A program made the translations under genes and the position numbers. Shown in pieces: positions 50,369-60,281 of a stretch of 64,000 bases of DNA. Source of the stretch: Actinobacillus lignieresii (GTDB lineage: Bacteria; Pseudomonadota; Gammaproteobacteria; Enterobacterales; Pasteurellaceae); the NCBI RefSeq assembly GCF_900444945.1, contig NZ_UFRM01000001.1:134501-198500 (forward strand), written 5' to 3'. A model generated the notes under the pieces. It was given only the letters and a program-made list of their open reading frames with translations. It searched no databases and was not told the DNA's origin. Each line of letters begins with the position of its first letter. Positions within the stretch are counted from its first letter, which is position 1.

Positions 50369-51598
50369 GTGGATAGTAATTTTATTTTCGGTATTATCGC
50401 ATTTACTGCTCTGGTATTAGTGCTTGCGGTGATCATTCTTTTCGCTAAATCAAAATTAGTCGATTCAGGTGATATTACCATCTCGATCAACAACGATCCG
50501 GAAAAAGGCATTACGCTTCCGGCGGGTGGTAAATTACTTGGTGCTTTAGCGAGCAAAGGTATTTTCGTATCGTCAGCTTGCGGCGGCGGCGGCTCATGCG
50601 GTCAATGTAAAGTACAAGTAAAATCCGGCGGCGGTGAAATTCTTCCAACCGAGTTATCGCACATTTCTAAGAAAGAAGCGAAAGAAGGTTGGCGTTTAGC
50701 GTGTCAGGTAAACGTGAAATCTTCAATGGATGTTGAACTTCCGGAAGAAATCTTTGGTGTGAAAAAATGGGAATGTACCGTTATTTCTAATGATAACAAA
50801 GCAACCTTCATCAAAGAGCTTAAACTTCAAATTCCTGAAGGCGAAGAAGTACCTTTCCGTGCGGGCGGTTATATCCAAATCGAAGCGGATCCGCATACGG
50901 TTAATTATAAAGACTTCGATATTCCGAAAGAGTATCACGAAGACTGGGATAAATTTAACTTATGGCGTTATGTATCAAAAGTGGACGAGCATATTATTCG
51001 TGCTTACTCAATGGCTTCATATCCGGAAGAGAAAGGCATTATTATGCTAAACGTGCGTATTGCAACGCCTCCTCCACGTAATCCGGATGTTCCACCGGGT
51101 CAAATGTCTTCATACATTTGGTCGTTAAAACCAGGTGATAAAGTAACGATTTCTGGTCCGTTCGGTGAATTCTTTGCGAAAGAAACCGACAACGAAATGG
51201 TATTTATCGGTGGTGGTGCAGGTATGGCGCCGATGCGTTCACATATCTTTGACCAATTAAAACGTTTAAAATCTAAACGTAAAATGTCATTCTGGTATGG
51301 TGCTCGTTCTAAACGTGAAATCTTCTATCAAGAAGACTTTGACCAATTAGCGGCTGAAAACGATAACTTCGTATGGCACGTAGCGCTTTCAGATGCGTTA
51401 CCGGAAGATAACTGGACAGGTTACACAGGCTTTATTCACAACGTACTTTATGAGAACTATCTGAAAAACCATGAAGCACCGGAAGACTGTGAATACTATA
51501 TGTGTGGTCCACCAGTAATGAACGCAGCGGTAATCGGTATGCTGAAGAGCTTAGGTGTTGAAGACGAAAACATCTTATTAGATGACTTCGGTGGTTAA
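50369..51598 (+). CDS. nqrF: Na+-NQR subunit F (NADH-oxidising)
   Basis: 409 residues. An N-terminal membrane anchor is followed by a [2Fe-2S] ferredoxin domain with C71, C77, C80 ([16 protein letters not shown]) and C112. The FAD site is [11 protein letters not shown], and the NADH site covers [19 protein letters not shown] to [13 protein letters not shown]. It starts at GTG, set by AAGGAGCATATC, with no nearby in-frame ATG. Confidence 0.95.
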   Translation: MDSNFIFGIIAFTALVLVLAVIILFAKSKLVDSGDITISINNDPEKGITLPAGGKLLGALASKGIFVSSACGGGGSCGQCKVQVKSGGGEILPTELSHISKKEAKEGWRLACQVNVKSSMDVELPEEIFGVKKWECTVISNDNKATFIKELKLQIPEGEEVPFRAGGYIQIEADPHTVNYKDFDIPKEYHEDWDKFNLWRYVSKVDEHIIRAYSMASYPEEKGIIMLNVRIATPPPRNPDVPPGQMSSYIWSLKPGDKVTISGPFGEFFAKETDNEMVFIGGGAGMAPMRSHIFDQLKRLKSKRKMSFWYGARSKREIFYQEDFDQLAAENDNFVWHVALSDALPEDNWTGYTGFIHNVLYENYLKNHEAPEDCEYYMCGPPVMNAAVIGMLKSLGVEDENILLDDFGG

Positions 51599-51634
51599 TA
51601 CCAAATCGAACAGGGTGTAAATGCACCCAGATTT

Positions 51635-51679
51635 ACAAGCGGTGTGATTTGCAAAGTCTTTTGTAAATCACACCGCTTG
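51635..51679. repeat. USS inverted pair forming a 15-bp hairpin (probable nqr terminator)
   Basis: CAAGCGGTGTGATTT pairs with AAATCACACCGCTTG, 37 bases after nqrF. A smaller stem GGGTG/CACCC at 51613-51628 precedes it. Placement suggests partial termination before apbE. Confidence 0.78.
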
Positions 51680-51804
51680 AAGTGCTTTAAATTATTAGTG
51701 AAAAAGTTTGCTACTGCAGTCTTTTTCAATAGTAATTTTAATTTATAAGGGCGGGTAGATTGACTTGTTTAAAAATCTTACGCACTAAAATAAAGAGGTT
51801 TAAT

Positions 51805-52836
51805 TTGAAACTTAAATCTATTTTAATTTTTGCAATATTGGCAATTTTTTTAACCGCTTGCAACAAAGCTCCAGAGCAAATTACCTTAAAAGGTAAAACG
51901 ATGGGAACCACTTATACCGTTAAATATATTGATAACGGCGAGTTACAAAATCTTCCAAAATCCGAGGAAGTGCAAAAAACATTAGATGATTTGCTTAATC
52001 AAGTTAATAATGAAATGTCCACCTATCAGCCGGATTCGCAAATCAGCCGATTTAATGCGATGCAAGAGGCAAATAAGGCGGTGCAAATTTCGCCTGATTT
52101 TGCTAAGGTTGTGCGTGAAGCTACTCGGTTAAATCGGGTAACTGAAGGTGCGTTGGATGTTACGGTTGGTAAGCTGGTCAATTTATGGGGATTCGGTCCG
52201 GATAAACGCTTAAATAAATCACCGAGTGCAGAACAGATAGCAGCTCTTGCAGCGAGTGTAGGGATCGAGAAATTAAGTGTAAGTGATAATTCACTGATGA
52301 AATCTGTGCCTAATTTATACTTAGATCTGTCTTCTATCGCAAAAGGTTTTGGCGTAGATAAATTAGCGGAACATCTCGAAAGCCTCGGTTTAGCCAATTA
52401 CTTAGTGGAAATCGGCGGCGAGTTGCGTGGTAAAGGGAAAAATTTACAAGGTGTCGATTGGCGTATTGCGATTGAGCAACCGACCTTAGCACAAGGTCAA
52501 GCGGCACAGATTACCGTGCCGTTACATAATTTGGGCATGGCGACTTCCGGTAATTACCGCAATTATTTCGAAGATGAACAAGGTAATCGTCTTTCGCATA
52601 TTATCAATCCGAAAGAATTACGTCCGGTTAGCCATAAATTGGCTTCGATTACCGTATTTGCCCCGACCACAATGACGGCGGACGGTTTATCAACCGGTTT
52701 ATTCGTCTTAGGACCGGAAAAAGCGTTAGAAGTGGCTGAACGTGAAAAGTTAGCGGTCTTTCTGATTATCAAGAACGGCGAGGCATTTGAAACCAAAATG
52801 TCGAGCGAATTTGAAAAATTAATTAACCAAAAATAA
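51805..52836 (+). CDS. apbE: FAD:protein FMN transferase ApbE
   Basis: Lipoprotein that attaches FMN to threonines of NqrB and NqrC. The start is TTG 51805, set by AAGAGG six bases upstream; it gives a lipoprotein signal KLKSILIFAILAIFLTAC with lipobox LTAC. A TTG at 51760 lacks this spacing. 343 residues with the ApbE signatures KGKTMGTTYTVKYI, LYLDLSSIAKGFGVDKLA, VEIGGELRGKGKN and the metal-binding TTMTADGLSTGLFVLG. Lies between nqrF and nqrM. Confidence 0.93.
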   Translation: MKLKSILIFAILAIFLTACNKAPEQITLKGKTMGTTYTVKYIDNGELQNLPKSEEVQKTLDDLLNQVNNEMSTYQPDSQISRFNAMQEANKAVQISPDFAKVVREATRLNRVTEGALDVTVGKLVNLWGFGPDKRLNKSPSAEQIAALAASVGIEKLSVSDNSLMKSVPNLYLDLSSIAKGFGVDKLAEHLESLGLANYLVEIGGELRGKGKNLQGVDWRIAIEQPTLAQGQAAQITVPLHNLGMATSGNYRNYFEDEQGNRLSHIINPKELRPVSHKLASITVFAPTTMTADGLSTGLFVLGPEKALEVAEREKLAVFLIIKNGEAFETKMSSEFEKLINQK

Positions 52837-52848
52837 TTGGAGTAAACA

Positions 52849-53094
52849 ATGGAAACATTATTAATTACTTTCGGCTTTTTTATTGCCGTAATTTTTGCGA
52901 TGTCGATTGGTTTTATCGTAAAAGGAAAAACAATCAAAGGTAGCTGTGGCGGTATTACTGCATTAGGGATGAAAAAAATGTGTGACTGTGAAGAGCCGTG
53001 CGATAATCTGAAAGCTAAAATGGCGGACGGTACGGCTGATCCTGAAGAAGTGGCACGTTTCAGCAAAGAACCGCAATTTTACGAAGTAAAATAA
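52849..53094 (+). CDS. nqrM: Na+-NQR maturation protein NqrM
   Basis: 81 residues: one N-terminal membrane segment (LLITFGFFIAVIFAMSIGFI) and a small cytoplasmic part with cysteines in GSCGGI and MCDCEEPCDN. In other bacteria NqrM supplies iron for the NqrD/NqrE centre. Starts 12 bases after apbE. Confidence 0.92.
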   Translation: METLLITFGFFIAVIFAMSIGFIVKGKTIKGSCGGITALGMKKMCDCEEPCDNLKAKMADGTADPEEVARFSKEPQFYEVK

Positions 53095-53112
53095 AAATAT
53101 AAAAGACGATAT

Positions 53113-53177
53113 CCCTCTCCCCTTGTGGGAGAGGGACAGATTTTTCTTTGTACAGAAGAAAAATCAGGGAGAGGGGA
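53113..53177. repeat. Type A palindromic intergenic repeat, copy 1
   Basis: CCCTCTCCC-CTTGT-GGGAGAGGG (53113-53135), then GATTTTTCTT and AAGAAAAATC (53139-53165), then GGGAGAGGGG. Shares its first module with the copy at 58435-58494. Confidence 0.75.
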
Positions 53178-53226
53178 AAGCGGTTTAAAAATGGTTAAAC
53201 CTTGAAGCCCCTTTCAATATTTTAAT

Positions 53227-53254
53227 GGCACAAACATTCGGTTTGTGCCGTTTT
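53227..53254 (+). terminator. Terminator after nqrM
   Basis: GGCACAAAC-ATTCG-GTTTGTGCC followed by GTTTT. Confidence 0.8.
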
Positions 53255-53332
53255 CTATCTGTGTAAGTAAATACTTACCTATCTGTTAAACTAACCAATG
53301 TGCTTCGCCTTAACCGAAGTTACGGGAGAATT

Positions 53333-54502
53333 ATGACAAATCAAACTCAACTTAGCTCAAAAACTTATGATACTCACTTTGCGAAATTAACCGCCGAACA
53401 GTTAGCGGAAAATGCGAAAAAGAAAGTGATTATCGGTATGTCCGGCGGCGTAGATTCATCAGTATCCGCTTTTATTCTGCAACAACAAGGCTATCAAGTT
53501 GAAGGCCTGTTTATGAAAAACTGGGAAGAAGACGATGATACCGATTACTGTACTGCTGCAGCGGATTTAGCCGATGCTCAAGCGGTGGCGAATAAATTAG
53601 GTATGAAGCTGCACAAAATCAATTTTGCGGCAGAATATTGGGACAATGTTTTTGAGCATTTCTTAAATGAATATAAAGCGGGTCGTACGCCGAATCCGGA
53701 TATTCTATGTAATAAAGAAATCAAATTTAAAGCATTTTTAGAATATGCGGCGGAAGATTTAGGTGCGGATTATATTGCGACCGGCCATTACGTACGCCGT
53801 AGCGGAGATGACAACAACGCACAATTATTGCGTGGTTTAGATGCAAATAAAGATCAAAGTTATTTCCTTTACACGTTAAGCCATAAGCAAGTAGGGCAGA
53901 GCTTGTTCCCTGTTGGGGATATTGAAAAGCCGATTGTCCGTCAAATTGCTGAAGATCTCGGTTTAGCCACAGCCAAGAAAAAAGATTCGACCGGTATTTG
54001 TTTTATCGGCGAACGTAAATTTAAAGATTTCTTAGCACGTTATTTACCGGCACAACCGGGCGAAATCAGAACGGTGGACGGTAAAGTTGTCGGTCGTCAT
54101 GACGGTTTAATGTATCACACCCTCGGTCAGCGTAAAGGCTTAGGGATCGGTGGTGTGAAAGGCTTGAGCGAAGATCCGTTTTATGTAGTGGAAAAAGACC
54201 TGATTAATAATGTGTTAGTCGTAGCACAAGGTCATGATAATTCGGCATTACTTTCAAGCGGTTTAATCGCAACTCAGCTACACTGGGTGGATCGTCAGCC
54301 GATTCGTGAAAATCTACGTTGCACGGTAAAAACACGTTATCGCCAAACGGATATCGCGTGTGAAATTCAGCCGATAGATGATGATACGATTCGCGTGATT
54401 TTTGATGAACCGCAAATTGCGGTAACCCCGGGACAATCAGCAGTCTTCTATCAAGGCGAAGTGTGCTTAGGCGGCGGTGTTATCGAAGAACAATTAAAAT
54501 AA
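53333..54502 (+). CDS. mnmA: tRNA-specific 2-thiouridylase MnmA
   Basis: Thiolates U34 of Glu, Gln and Lys tRNAs. The start ATG 53333 follows ACGGGAGAATT and gives 389 residues; an upstream in-frame start adds 11 unconserved residues. It has the PP-loop [13 protein letters not shown] and the two catalytic cysteines in [13 protein letters not shown] and [12 protein letters not shown]. Confidence 0.95.
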   Translation: MTNQTQLSSKTYDTHFAKLTAEQLAENAKKKVIIGMSGGVDSSVSAFILQQQGYQVEGLFMKNWEEDDDTDYCTAAADLADAQAVANKLGMKLHKINFAAEYWDNVFEHFLNEYKAGRTPNPDILCNKEIKFKAFLEYAAEDLGADYIATGHYVRRSGDDNNAQLLRGLDANKDQSYFLYTLSHKQVGQSLFPVGDIEKPIVRQIAEDLGLATAKKKDSTGICFIGERKFKDFLARYLPAQPGEIRTVDGKVVGRHDGLMYHTLGQRKGLGIGGVKGLSEDPFYVVEKDLINNVLVVAQGHDNSALLSSGLIATQLHWVDRQPIRENLRCTVKTRYRQTDIACEIQPIDDDTIRVIFDEPQIAVTPGQSAVFYQGEVCLGGGVIEEQLK

Positions 54503-54520
54503 GTGATTGTTTACAATACA

Positions 54521-54566
54521 TAAGCGGTCGTTTTTTGTTAGTTTTTAGCAAAAAATGACCGCTTAT
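54521..54566. repeat. USS-like inverted pair forming a hairpin
   Basis: TAAGCGGTCGTTTTTT pairs with AAAAAATGACCGCTTA with one bulge. It sits between convergent mnmA and the HcaT-like gene and probably terminates both. Confidence 0.75.
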
Positions 54567-54574
54567 TTTTTAGA

Positions 54575-55729
54575 TTAACGTAATGTCGTATTAAATTTTT
54601 TCGGCACGATAAAAATTGCCGGTATAACGATAATTGCCATCAGCCAGAAAGCAAAATTCGGCATATCTTGATAGAGCATACCTGATACGAAGGTAAAAAT
54701 AGCGGTAAAGCCACAATTCGATAACGCAAAATATAAGCCTTGTAATTTGGTAATTTTGTCCGGACTTTGAGCGGAAATATAACGAATCATCGCATAATGT
54801 GCCATGCCGAACGTGATGGCATGGAACGTTTGTGAGATCACCAACAAAGTAATTTCAGTGGTTGAAGCTAAAATTGACCAACGAATAATCGCTATAACGC
54901 TTGCAATCATCATCAAATGTGCAATACGCCATGATTTAAACAAGCGGTTGGAAAATAAGAAAAACAGAATTTCGGCACATACCGCAAATCCCCATAACAA
55001 GCTGCTGGTTTGGGTGGAGATACCGGCAGCCGACCAGTGAATCGTACTATAAGTATAGTAAGCGGCATGTGAGCCAAGAATTAATGACACGGCAAGCATC
55101 ATACGCAGCGTAGTCGGTTCTTTGAGAATCTGCCAATAGCTGAGATTTGATGAAGATTTCTTATCTTGTTGATTTTCAAAGCCGACTGTCGGCGTAAGTA
55201 ATTGCCCGCAACCTAGTAAGATAAAGAAAACGAACATAATCCAAATAATTGAACCTTCCCCTAGCCAACCGGTTAAATAGCCGGTACTTAATGAACCGAC
55301 CACAAAGGCAATCGAGCCGAATAAGCGCGCTTTGCCGTAATCGATACCGACTTGTTGTTGCCAAAGTGAAGCGATACTGTCGCCAATCGGCATTGCACCG
55401 GCATTAAAAATATGGAAAAGCATTAATGCAGGAAATAGTAACCAAATCGATTCCGCCGACCATGCAATAACAACGATCGCAATCAGATTCAGTAATGTGA
55501 GAATACGAGCCGTAGGGATTAATTGATTGGGCGACTTCACTTGCTGTGAAGCTAACATTCCGCCGGCAAAGCGAAACAAATAACCGAAGGAGGCGAGTAA
55601 ACCGATTATTTCAGTACTGTATCCATACTGTTTTAACCAAACCGGTAGGAATGGTAAAAATACCCCGTAGGCACAAAAGAAGCCGAAGAAATTAAATGCC
55701 GACCATTGGAACGGCGTTAGCTTGATCAT
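54575..55729 (-). CDS. MFS transporter, HcaT-like
   Basis: 384-residue, 12-segment transporter. It resembles E. coli HcaT (3-phenylpropionate) along its length: CAYGVFLPFLPVWLKQYGYS, DYGKARLFGSIAFVVGS and HAAYYTYSTIHWSAAGIS. Pasteurellaceae do not carry the hca breakdown genes here, so the real substrate is unknown. It overlaps proC by 4 bases (ATGA). Confidence 0.82.
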   Translation of the reverse strand: MIKLTPFQWSAFNFFGFFCAYGVFLPFLPVWLKQYGYSTEIIGLLASFGYLFRFAGGMLASQQVKSPNQLIPTARILTLLNLIAIVVIAWSAESIWLLFPALMLFHIFNAGAMPIGDSIASLWQQQVGIDYGKARLFGSIAFVVGSLSTGYLTGWLGEGSIIWIMFVFFILLGCGQLLTPTVGFENQQDKKSSSNLSYWQILKEPTTLRMMLAVSLILGSHAAYYTYSTIHWSAAGISTQTSSLLWGFAVCAEILFFLFSNRLFKSWRIAHLMMIASVIAIIRWSILASTTEITLLVISQTFHAITFGMAHYAMIRYISAQSPDKITKLQGLYFALSNCGFTAIFTFVSGMLYQDMPNFAFWLMAIIVIPAIFIVPKKFNTTLR

Positions 55730-56544
55730 AGCTGCTGCTCCATTTCCTCCGCACGCTGAATAGCCGCTTGCATTGCTTGATCGACCGTTTCGGTTAATTT
55801 GTGCCGTTCAAATACCGCTAAGGCTTGTGCCGTTGTTCCGCCTTTTGAGGTCACGTTCTCTCGTAGTATAGCAAGTGAAGTATTCGGATTTGCTTCGACT
55901 AATTTGGCAGCGCCTAACGCGGCTTGTTGCACCAACAAACGTGCATCCGCTTCACTAAACCCCATTTGCATTGCACTTTGTTGCATCGCTTCCATAAAAC
56001 GGAAGAAATACGCCGGGCTTGAGCCTGTTACGGCAATAATATGATTGATTTGTTGCTCTTGTTCGACCCAATAGCATTTCCCGACTGCGGACATTAGGCT
56101 CTCGGCAAATTGACAAGCGGTCGAATTTACCGATTTTTTTGCAAATAACCCGGTCATTCCTTCGCCAATCAGCGAAGGTGTATTTGGCATGGTGCGGATA
56201 ATATTTTTAGCAGTAGGCAAAAGCTGTTCTAAACGGGCAACTGAAATCCCTGCTGCGACAGAAATCACGGTTTTATTGGAAAAATCCACCGTTGAAAATT
56301 CACTACAAACTTCCGCCATCATTTGCGGTTTGACCGCTAACACCACGACTTCCGCCTGTTCAACTGCTTCACGATTGGTAAAATTTTTCGCAATTCCGAC
56401 CGCTTGTAATTCCGCTCGGCGAGCTAAATTGCTTTTGTTGCAAGCGATAATTTGCGAGGCGGGATAATGGCTTTTGAGTAGGCCTTGAATGATGGCGTAT
56501 GCCATATTGCCAGTGCCGATAAAGGCAAGTTTTTGATGATTCAT
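55726..56544 (-). CDS. proC: Pyrroline-5-carboxylate reductase ProC
   Basis: Last step of proline synthesis. The start at 56544 (MNHQKLAFIGTGNMAYAIIQ) is set by GAGGG five bases upstream; 272 residues. It has the Rossmann GTGNMA, VLAVKPQ, RTMPNTPSLIGEG and the C-terminal signature NVTSKGGTTAQALAVFE. Overlaps the transporter gene downstream. Confidence 0.95.
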   Translation of the reverse strand: MNHQKLAFIGTGNMAYAIIQGLLKSHYPASQIIACNKSNLARRAELQAVGIAKNFTNREAVEQAEVVVLAVKPQMMAEVCSEFSTVDFSNKTVISVAAGISVARLEQLLPTAKNIIRTMPNTPSLIGEGMTGLFAKKSVNSTACQFAESLMSAVGKCYWVEQEQQINHIIAVTGSSPAYFFRFMEAMQQSAMQMGFSEADARLLVQQAALGAAKLVEANPNTSLAILRENVTSKGGTTAQALAVFERHKLTETVDQAMQAAIQRAEEMEQQL

Positions 56545-56558
56545 TTTTACCCTCATAA

Positions 56559-56650
56559 AAATCTCCCCCAGCCCCTCTTTGCAAAAGAGGGGAGCGGTTC
56601 TCCAATCAGCCCTAAAATTCCCTTTTTTAGAAAAAAGGAAGGGGAGATTT
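56559..56650. repeat. Type B palindromic intergenic repeat, long copy
   Basis: Outer arms AAATCTCCCC (56559-56568) and GGGGAGATTT (56641-56650) enclose CCCCTCTTT-GC-AAAAGAGGGG and CCTTTTTT-AG-AAAAAAGG. It lies in the divergent proC-rdgC gap, so it is not a terminator there. A shorter relative is at 58256. Confidence 0.75.
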
Positions 56651-56717
56651 GATTAGAGCCCAAAAGAGAAATCTGTTAGAATTTTGCCCATTCTAACACC
56701 CTAAAAGGATCATAAAA

Positions 56718-57626
56718 ATGTTCTGGTTCAAAAATGTCATGATTTATCGCCTGACTTCGCCACTTTCGTTGGAAAGTAGTTCTCTGGAAGAGCAACTGCG
56801 ACAAACCAAATTTAGCCCTTGTTCGCAAAGCGATATGAGTAAATTCGGTTGGTCGAGTCCGCTTTCCGGCTCGGAATTATTACATTTTTCTCAGGGCAAA
56901 CAGTTTTTGTTGGTTTCGCATAAAGAAGATAAGCTATTACCGGCGAATGTGATTAAAAAAGAAACGGAAGAGCGTATTGCCGTTTTAGAAGAAAAAGAAG
57001 CCCGTAAGCTTAAGAAAACCGAAAAACAGGCGATCAAAGATGATGTGGTGGCAATGTTGTTGCCTCGAGCATTCAGTAAACATCAATTCACCGCAATTTG
57101 GTTGGATTTAGATGCACAGCTCGTTTATGTTGATGCAGGCTCAAGCAAACGAGCGGAGGATACGCTCGCATTATTGCGTAAAACCTTAGGATCGCTACCC
57201 GTTGTGCCGATTTCGTTCGCTTTATTGCCGAGTGAAGTGATGACGAACTGGATTGCCAAAGGACATACGCCGAATTGGTTGAGTTTATTGGAAGAAGCAG
57301 AGTTAAAATCTTTTGATACGGATAGCGTGATTCGTTGCAAACGCCAAGATCTGGAAAGCGAAGAGATCGCTCAACATTTACAAGCGGGCAAATTTGTCAC
57401 AAAACTTGCAATTGATTGGGAGAACCATTTCTCGTGCGTATTAAATGAAGATGCTACGCTTTCCCGTGTGAAATTTGCCGATGAAGTGCGTGAGAAAAAT
57501 GACGATATTTTAAAAGAAGATATTGCTCAACGTTTCGATGCGGACTTCTTGTTAATGACCGAAGAACTTAAATTATTTACGCAAAAAATGATTGAAGAAT
57601 TTGGTGGTATTAAAGAACGTATTTAG
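56718..57626 (+). CDS. rdgC: Recombination-associated protein RdgC
   Basis: 302-residue ring-forming DNA-binding protein that modulates RecA. It opens MFWFKNVMIYRLTSPLSLES with the conserved FGWSSPLSG and TAIWLDLDAQLVYVDAGS. Length and motifs match E. coli RdgC. Followed 9 bases later by yqaB. Confidence 0.94.
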   Translation: MFWFKNVMIYRLTSPLSLESSSLEEQLRQTKFSPCSQSDMSKFGWSSPLSGSELLHFSQGKQFLLVSHKEDKLLPANVIKKETEERIAVLEEKEARKLKKTEKQAIKDDVVAMLLPRAFSKHQFTAIWLDLDAQLVYVDAGSSKRAEDTLALLRKTLGSLPVVPISFALLPSEVMTNWIAKGHTPNWLSLLEEAELKSFDTDSVIRCKRQDLESEEIAQHLQAGKFVTKLAIDWENHFSCVLNEDATLSRVKFADEVREKNDDILKEDIAQRFDADFLLMTEELKLFTQKMIEEFGGIKERI

Positions 57627-57635
57627 GAGAAAGCG

Positions 57636-58241
57636 ATGTTAGTCAGTACAGAAATTTTGGATCAGTATCAGGCTCTTATCTTTGATATGGACGGCACTAT
57701 TATTGATACGATGCCAAGCCATGCGAAGGCGTGGGAGATTACCGGCGAACATTTTGGCTATCAAGTGGATAGCTCGGTAATGTACGAGCTAGGCGGTGCA
57801 ACCACTTACACCATCGGACGTGAAATTATGCAACGAGCAAATATGCCGATGGAATTATTGGAAGAAGTAGTGCAAATGAAGCGTAAAATTGCGATGGATC
57901 TTACCTATGAACATTCTTCTCTGTTACCAGCGTTTGAAATTATCCAACACTATTCAGGTAAAAAGCCATTAGCAGTAGGCACCGGCGCACATCGGATCCA
58001 AGCCTATAAATTACTCGATAAATTTAATCTCCGCCCGTATTTTAATACGATTGTCGATGCGGATGATGTGAAAGAACATAAACCGTCGCCGGAAACCTTT
58101 TTATTATGTGCCGAGCGTTTAGGCGTAGAACCTAAACATTGCCTTGTATTTGAAGACGCAGATCTCGGTATCCAAGCCGCCCTCGCTGGCGGAATGGATG
58201 TGTTTGATGTGAGAACCAACCAGATTACAAAAGCACGATAA
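57636..58241 (+). CDS. yqaB: HAD-family sugar phosphatase YqaB
   Basis: 201 residues with the HAD motifs DMDGTIIDTMPSHAKAW (I), AVGTGAHR (II), KPSPETFLLCAERLG (III) and VFEDADLGIQAALAGGMD (IV), close to E. coli YqaB (fructose-1-phosphatase) and beta-phosphoglucomutases. The substrate is inferred. Downstream lie both repeat types before nrdD. Confidence 0.87.
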   Translation: MLVSTEILDQYQALIFDMDGTIIDTMPSHAKAWEITGEHFGYQVDSSVMYELGGATTYTIGREIMQRANMPMELLEEVVQMKRKIAMDLTYEHSSLLPAFEIIQHYSGKKPLAVGTGAHRIQAYKLLDKFNLRPYFNTIVDADDVKEHKPSPETFLLCAERLGVEPKHCLVFEDADLGIQAALAGGMDVFDVRTNQITKAR

Positions 58242-58255
58242 TTTTTTTTCTTATC

Positions 58256-58292
58256 AAATCTCCCCTAACCCCTCTTTGCTAAGGAGGGGGAC
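58256..58292. repeat. Type B repeat, short copy
   Basis: AAATCTCCCC then CCCCTCTTTGCTAAGGAGGGG, matching the left half of the 56559 element. Placed 15 bases after yqaB, it may act as its terminator. Confidence 0.7.
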
Positions 58293-58434
58293 TTGTATAA
58301 GTATCTCGTTTGTATTATTTCCTCTTAAGCGGTGTTAAGCTTCAAAAAGAAAAGGCACGAGTGAGGACACTGGTGCCAGCATTTCAGTTTTATTTAGTCT
58401 TTTGATATTTGTTCGACTATTTCAATAGAAAACA

Positions 58435-58494
58435 CTCTCTCCCCTTGTGGGAGAGAGACAGTAAAAATTGCGTCAGGCAATTTTTGCAGAGAGG
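58435..58494. repeat. Type A palindromic intergenic repeat, copy 2
   Basis: CTCTCTCCC-CTTGT-GGGAGAGAG (58435-58457), GACAGT, then AAAAATTGC-GTCAG-GCAATTTTT (58463-58485) and GAGAGGG. It abuts the nrdD stop at 58496 and may terminate nrdGD. Confidence 0.75.
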
Positions 58495-58495
58495 G

Positions 58496-60277
58496 TTAAG
58501 CCGCTTCTCGATGATAAAAACGCAAGCTGTGTTCTTTTTGGCGGGCGGAGCTGAAGGCGGATACGCGTTTTAAATAACCGATCACGCGTGTGCCGTAGTC
58601 GATATTTTGTGAACCGCATTTTGAACAGCTGCATAAGGTGCGTTTATCAATATGTGCACATTCGTTACAAATCGTGATTTTGACGTTGATACAGAAATAG
58701 TTACATCCGGTTTTTGCCGCAATATCAAGTAATGAGCGATAGCCACTTTGAGTAAGTGCTTCATCTAAATTAAGGTGTAGCGCTGAGCCGCCATCTAGCC
58801 ACTCAATGAGCTCTTTCCCGTGCAGTAAGAATTTATCCAAAGCATTGGTATTTTCGTCTTCAACCACATAGAAATAAGAGTTGTAGCAATCACGAGGTAC
58901 AAAATAACCGTCTGCTTTATCCCATTTCGCATTTTTTACCCCGAGATTTTCCGCTGGTACAAATTCGGTATTGAATTTCACGCCATATTTTTTGGAAGCG
59001 GTCTGATTTGCTTCAAAAATGACTTTTAAACGACTTTGTACAAACTGCATATAATCCGAGTTATAACCAACGGTCAAGCCTTGTGATTCGGCGGCTTCTG
59101 CCATTCCGTTGATACCAATCGTGAGGAATTGCTTATCTAAAGAAATAAATCCCGCATCATAAACCGGTAGCATTCCGGCGGCTAAATATTCTTCCATTAA
59201 TTTACGATAAGCGTATTGATATTTATGGATCTTGCCGACTTCTTCCTCTAGGTCACGCCCATCTTGCACTAAACGGTTCATATTGATGGTAATGACGTTA
59301 ATCGAACCGGTCGCCACGCCGCCGGCACCTAATGAATAAGAGAACGTATGATCTGAGATTTCATTGCGTAAACGGCAACAAGAAGCGAGCGAATCAGGAT
59401 TATCTGATTGATAAATAAAGAATGAGTTACCTTGTGACAGTTCTTCCGCCATTTGATCGGCGAATTCATTGTCTTTACATTTACCGTTTTCGGTCAGCAT
59501 TGCCGCCGTTACTACCGGGAAAGTTAAAATCGCTTTAGAGCGTTCTTGGTTAAACCATTTCATAAAGAAAATTTGTAGTGCGGCAGTTGTTTCCCAATTT
59601 GGACGTTCAAAATCAGGGAAGACAAAATTACCGAACATCGCTTCAAAATAGTGTTTGTCATAAAGCGAAATATTCCAGAACACGCTTTGGTAGCCACGAG
59701 CGGCAGCCGGTTGGTTAATACTATAAACCACTTGTTGTAGGTGGTTTTCGATTTCACTGCGGTGGGTTTCGAGATAGTTATCACCAAAATCTTTACGCGC
59801 AAAATAGTCGAAATACGTGAGGAATTCAACGGTGGCAACCGCACCGGCAAATTGTGAGCTGACCGCAAACACAAAATTCACAAAAGAACCACAGAATGAT
59901 GCAAGATGCTTCGGTGCTTTGGATTCTCCGCCTAATTTGGTGAGCCCATCACGTAAGAAAGGGTACATTGTGACCGATACGCAATAAGGCTTTAAGCTTG
60001 TCTCATCATGTACGTAAATCTCATGCGCTTCAATTTGACGTAAGTATTCGCCCGCAAGTTCTTCATCAAATAATTCCGCAATTTTATTGCTCACTTTGGC
60101 ACGATTAATTTGCACAAAGAAGTCTTTCATCATTTCGTTTTCCATTGTCGCAATATTTTTTTGCGTAACATTGGCATTCGCATCCATTTTGGAACCGTCC
60201 GCTGCATTTTTTGCGTGCAGATAATGCTCAATAAAGCCTAACTTGCCTTCAAGTTGATTAGGTTGTAAGCGAATCAT
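58496..60277 (-). CDS. nrdD: Anaerobic ribonucleoside-triphosphate reductase NrdD without ATP-cone
   Basis: Class III reductase for dNTP synthesis without oxygen. The start at 60277 (MIRLQPNQLEGKLGFIEHYL) is set by GGGAG upstream; 593 residues against 712 in E. coli, the N-terminal ATP-cone being absent. An upstream in-frame start adds only 19 residues and cannot supply it. Active parts are intact: C99 (LKPYCVSV), C300/C301 (DSLASCCRLRNE), the zinc cysteines in CNEC and CSKC, and the glycyl-radical RVIGYL (Gly567). Follows nrdG by 4 bases. Confidence 0.94.
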   Translation of the reverse strand: MIRLQPNQLEGKLGFIEHYLHAKNAADGSKMDANANVTQKNIATMENEMMKDFFVQINRAKVSNKIAELFDEELAGEYLRQIEAHEIYVHDETSLKPYCVSVTMYPFLRDGLTKLGGESKAPKHLASFCGSFVNFVFAVSSQFAGAVATVEFLTYFDYFARKDFGDNYLETHRSEIENHLQQVVYSINQPAAARGYQSVFWNISLYDKHYFEAMFGNFVFPDFERPNWETTAALQIFFMKWFNQERSKAILTFPVVTAAMLTENGKCKDNEFADQMAEELSQGNSFFIYQSDNPDSLASCCRLRNEISDHTFSYSLGAGGVATGSINVITINMNRLVQDGRDLEEEVGKIHKYQYAYRKLMEEYLAAGMLPVYDAGFISLDKQFLTIGINGMAEAAESQGLTVGYNSDYMQFVQSRLKVIFEANQTASKKYGVKFNTEFVPAENLGVKNAKWDKADGYFVPRDCYNSYFYVVEDENTNALDKFLLHGKELIEWLDGGSALHLNLDEALTQSGYRSLLDIAAKTGCNYFCINVKITICNECAHIDKRTLCSCSKCGSQNIDYGTRVIGYLKRVSAFSSARQKEHSLRFYHREAA

Positions 60278-60281
60278 GTAA

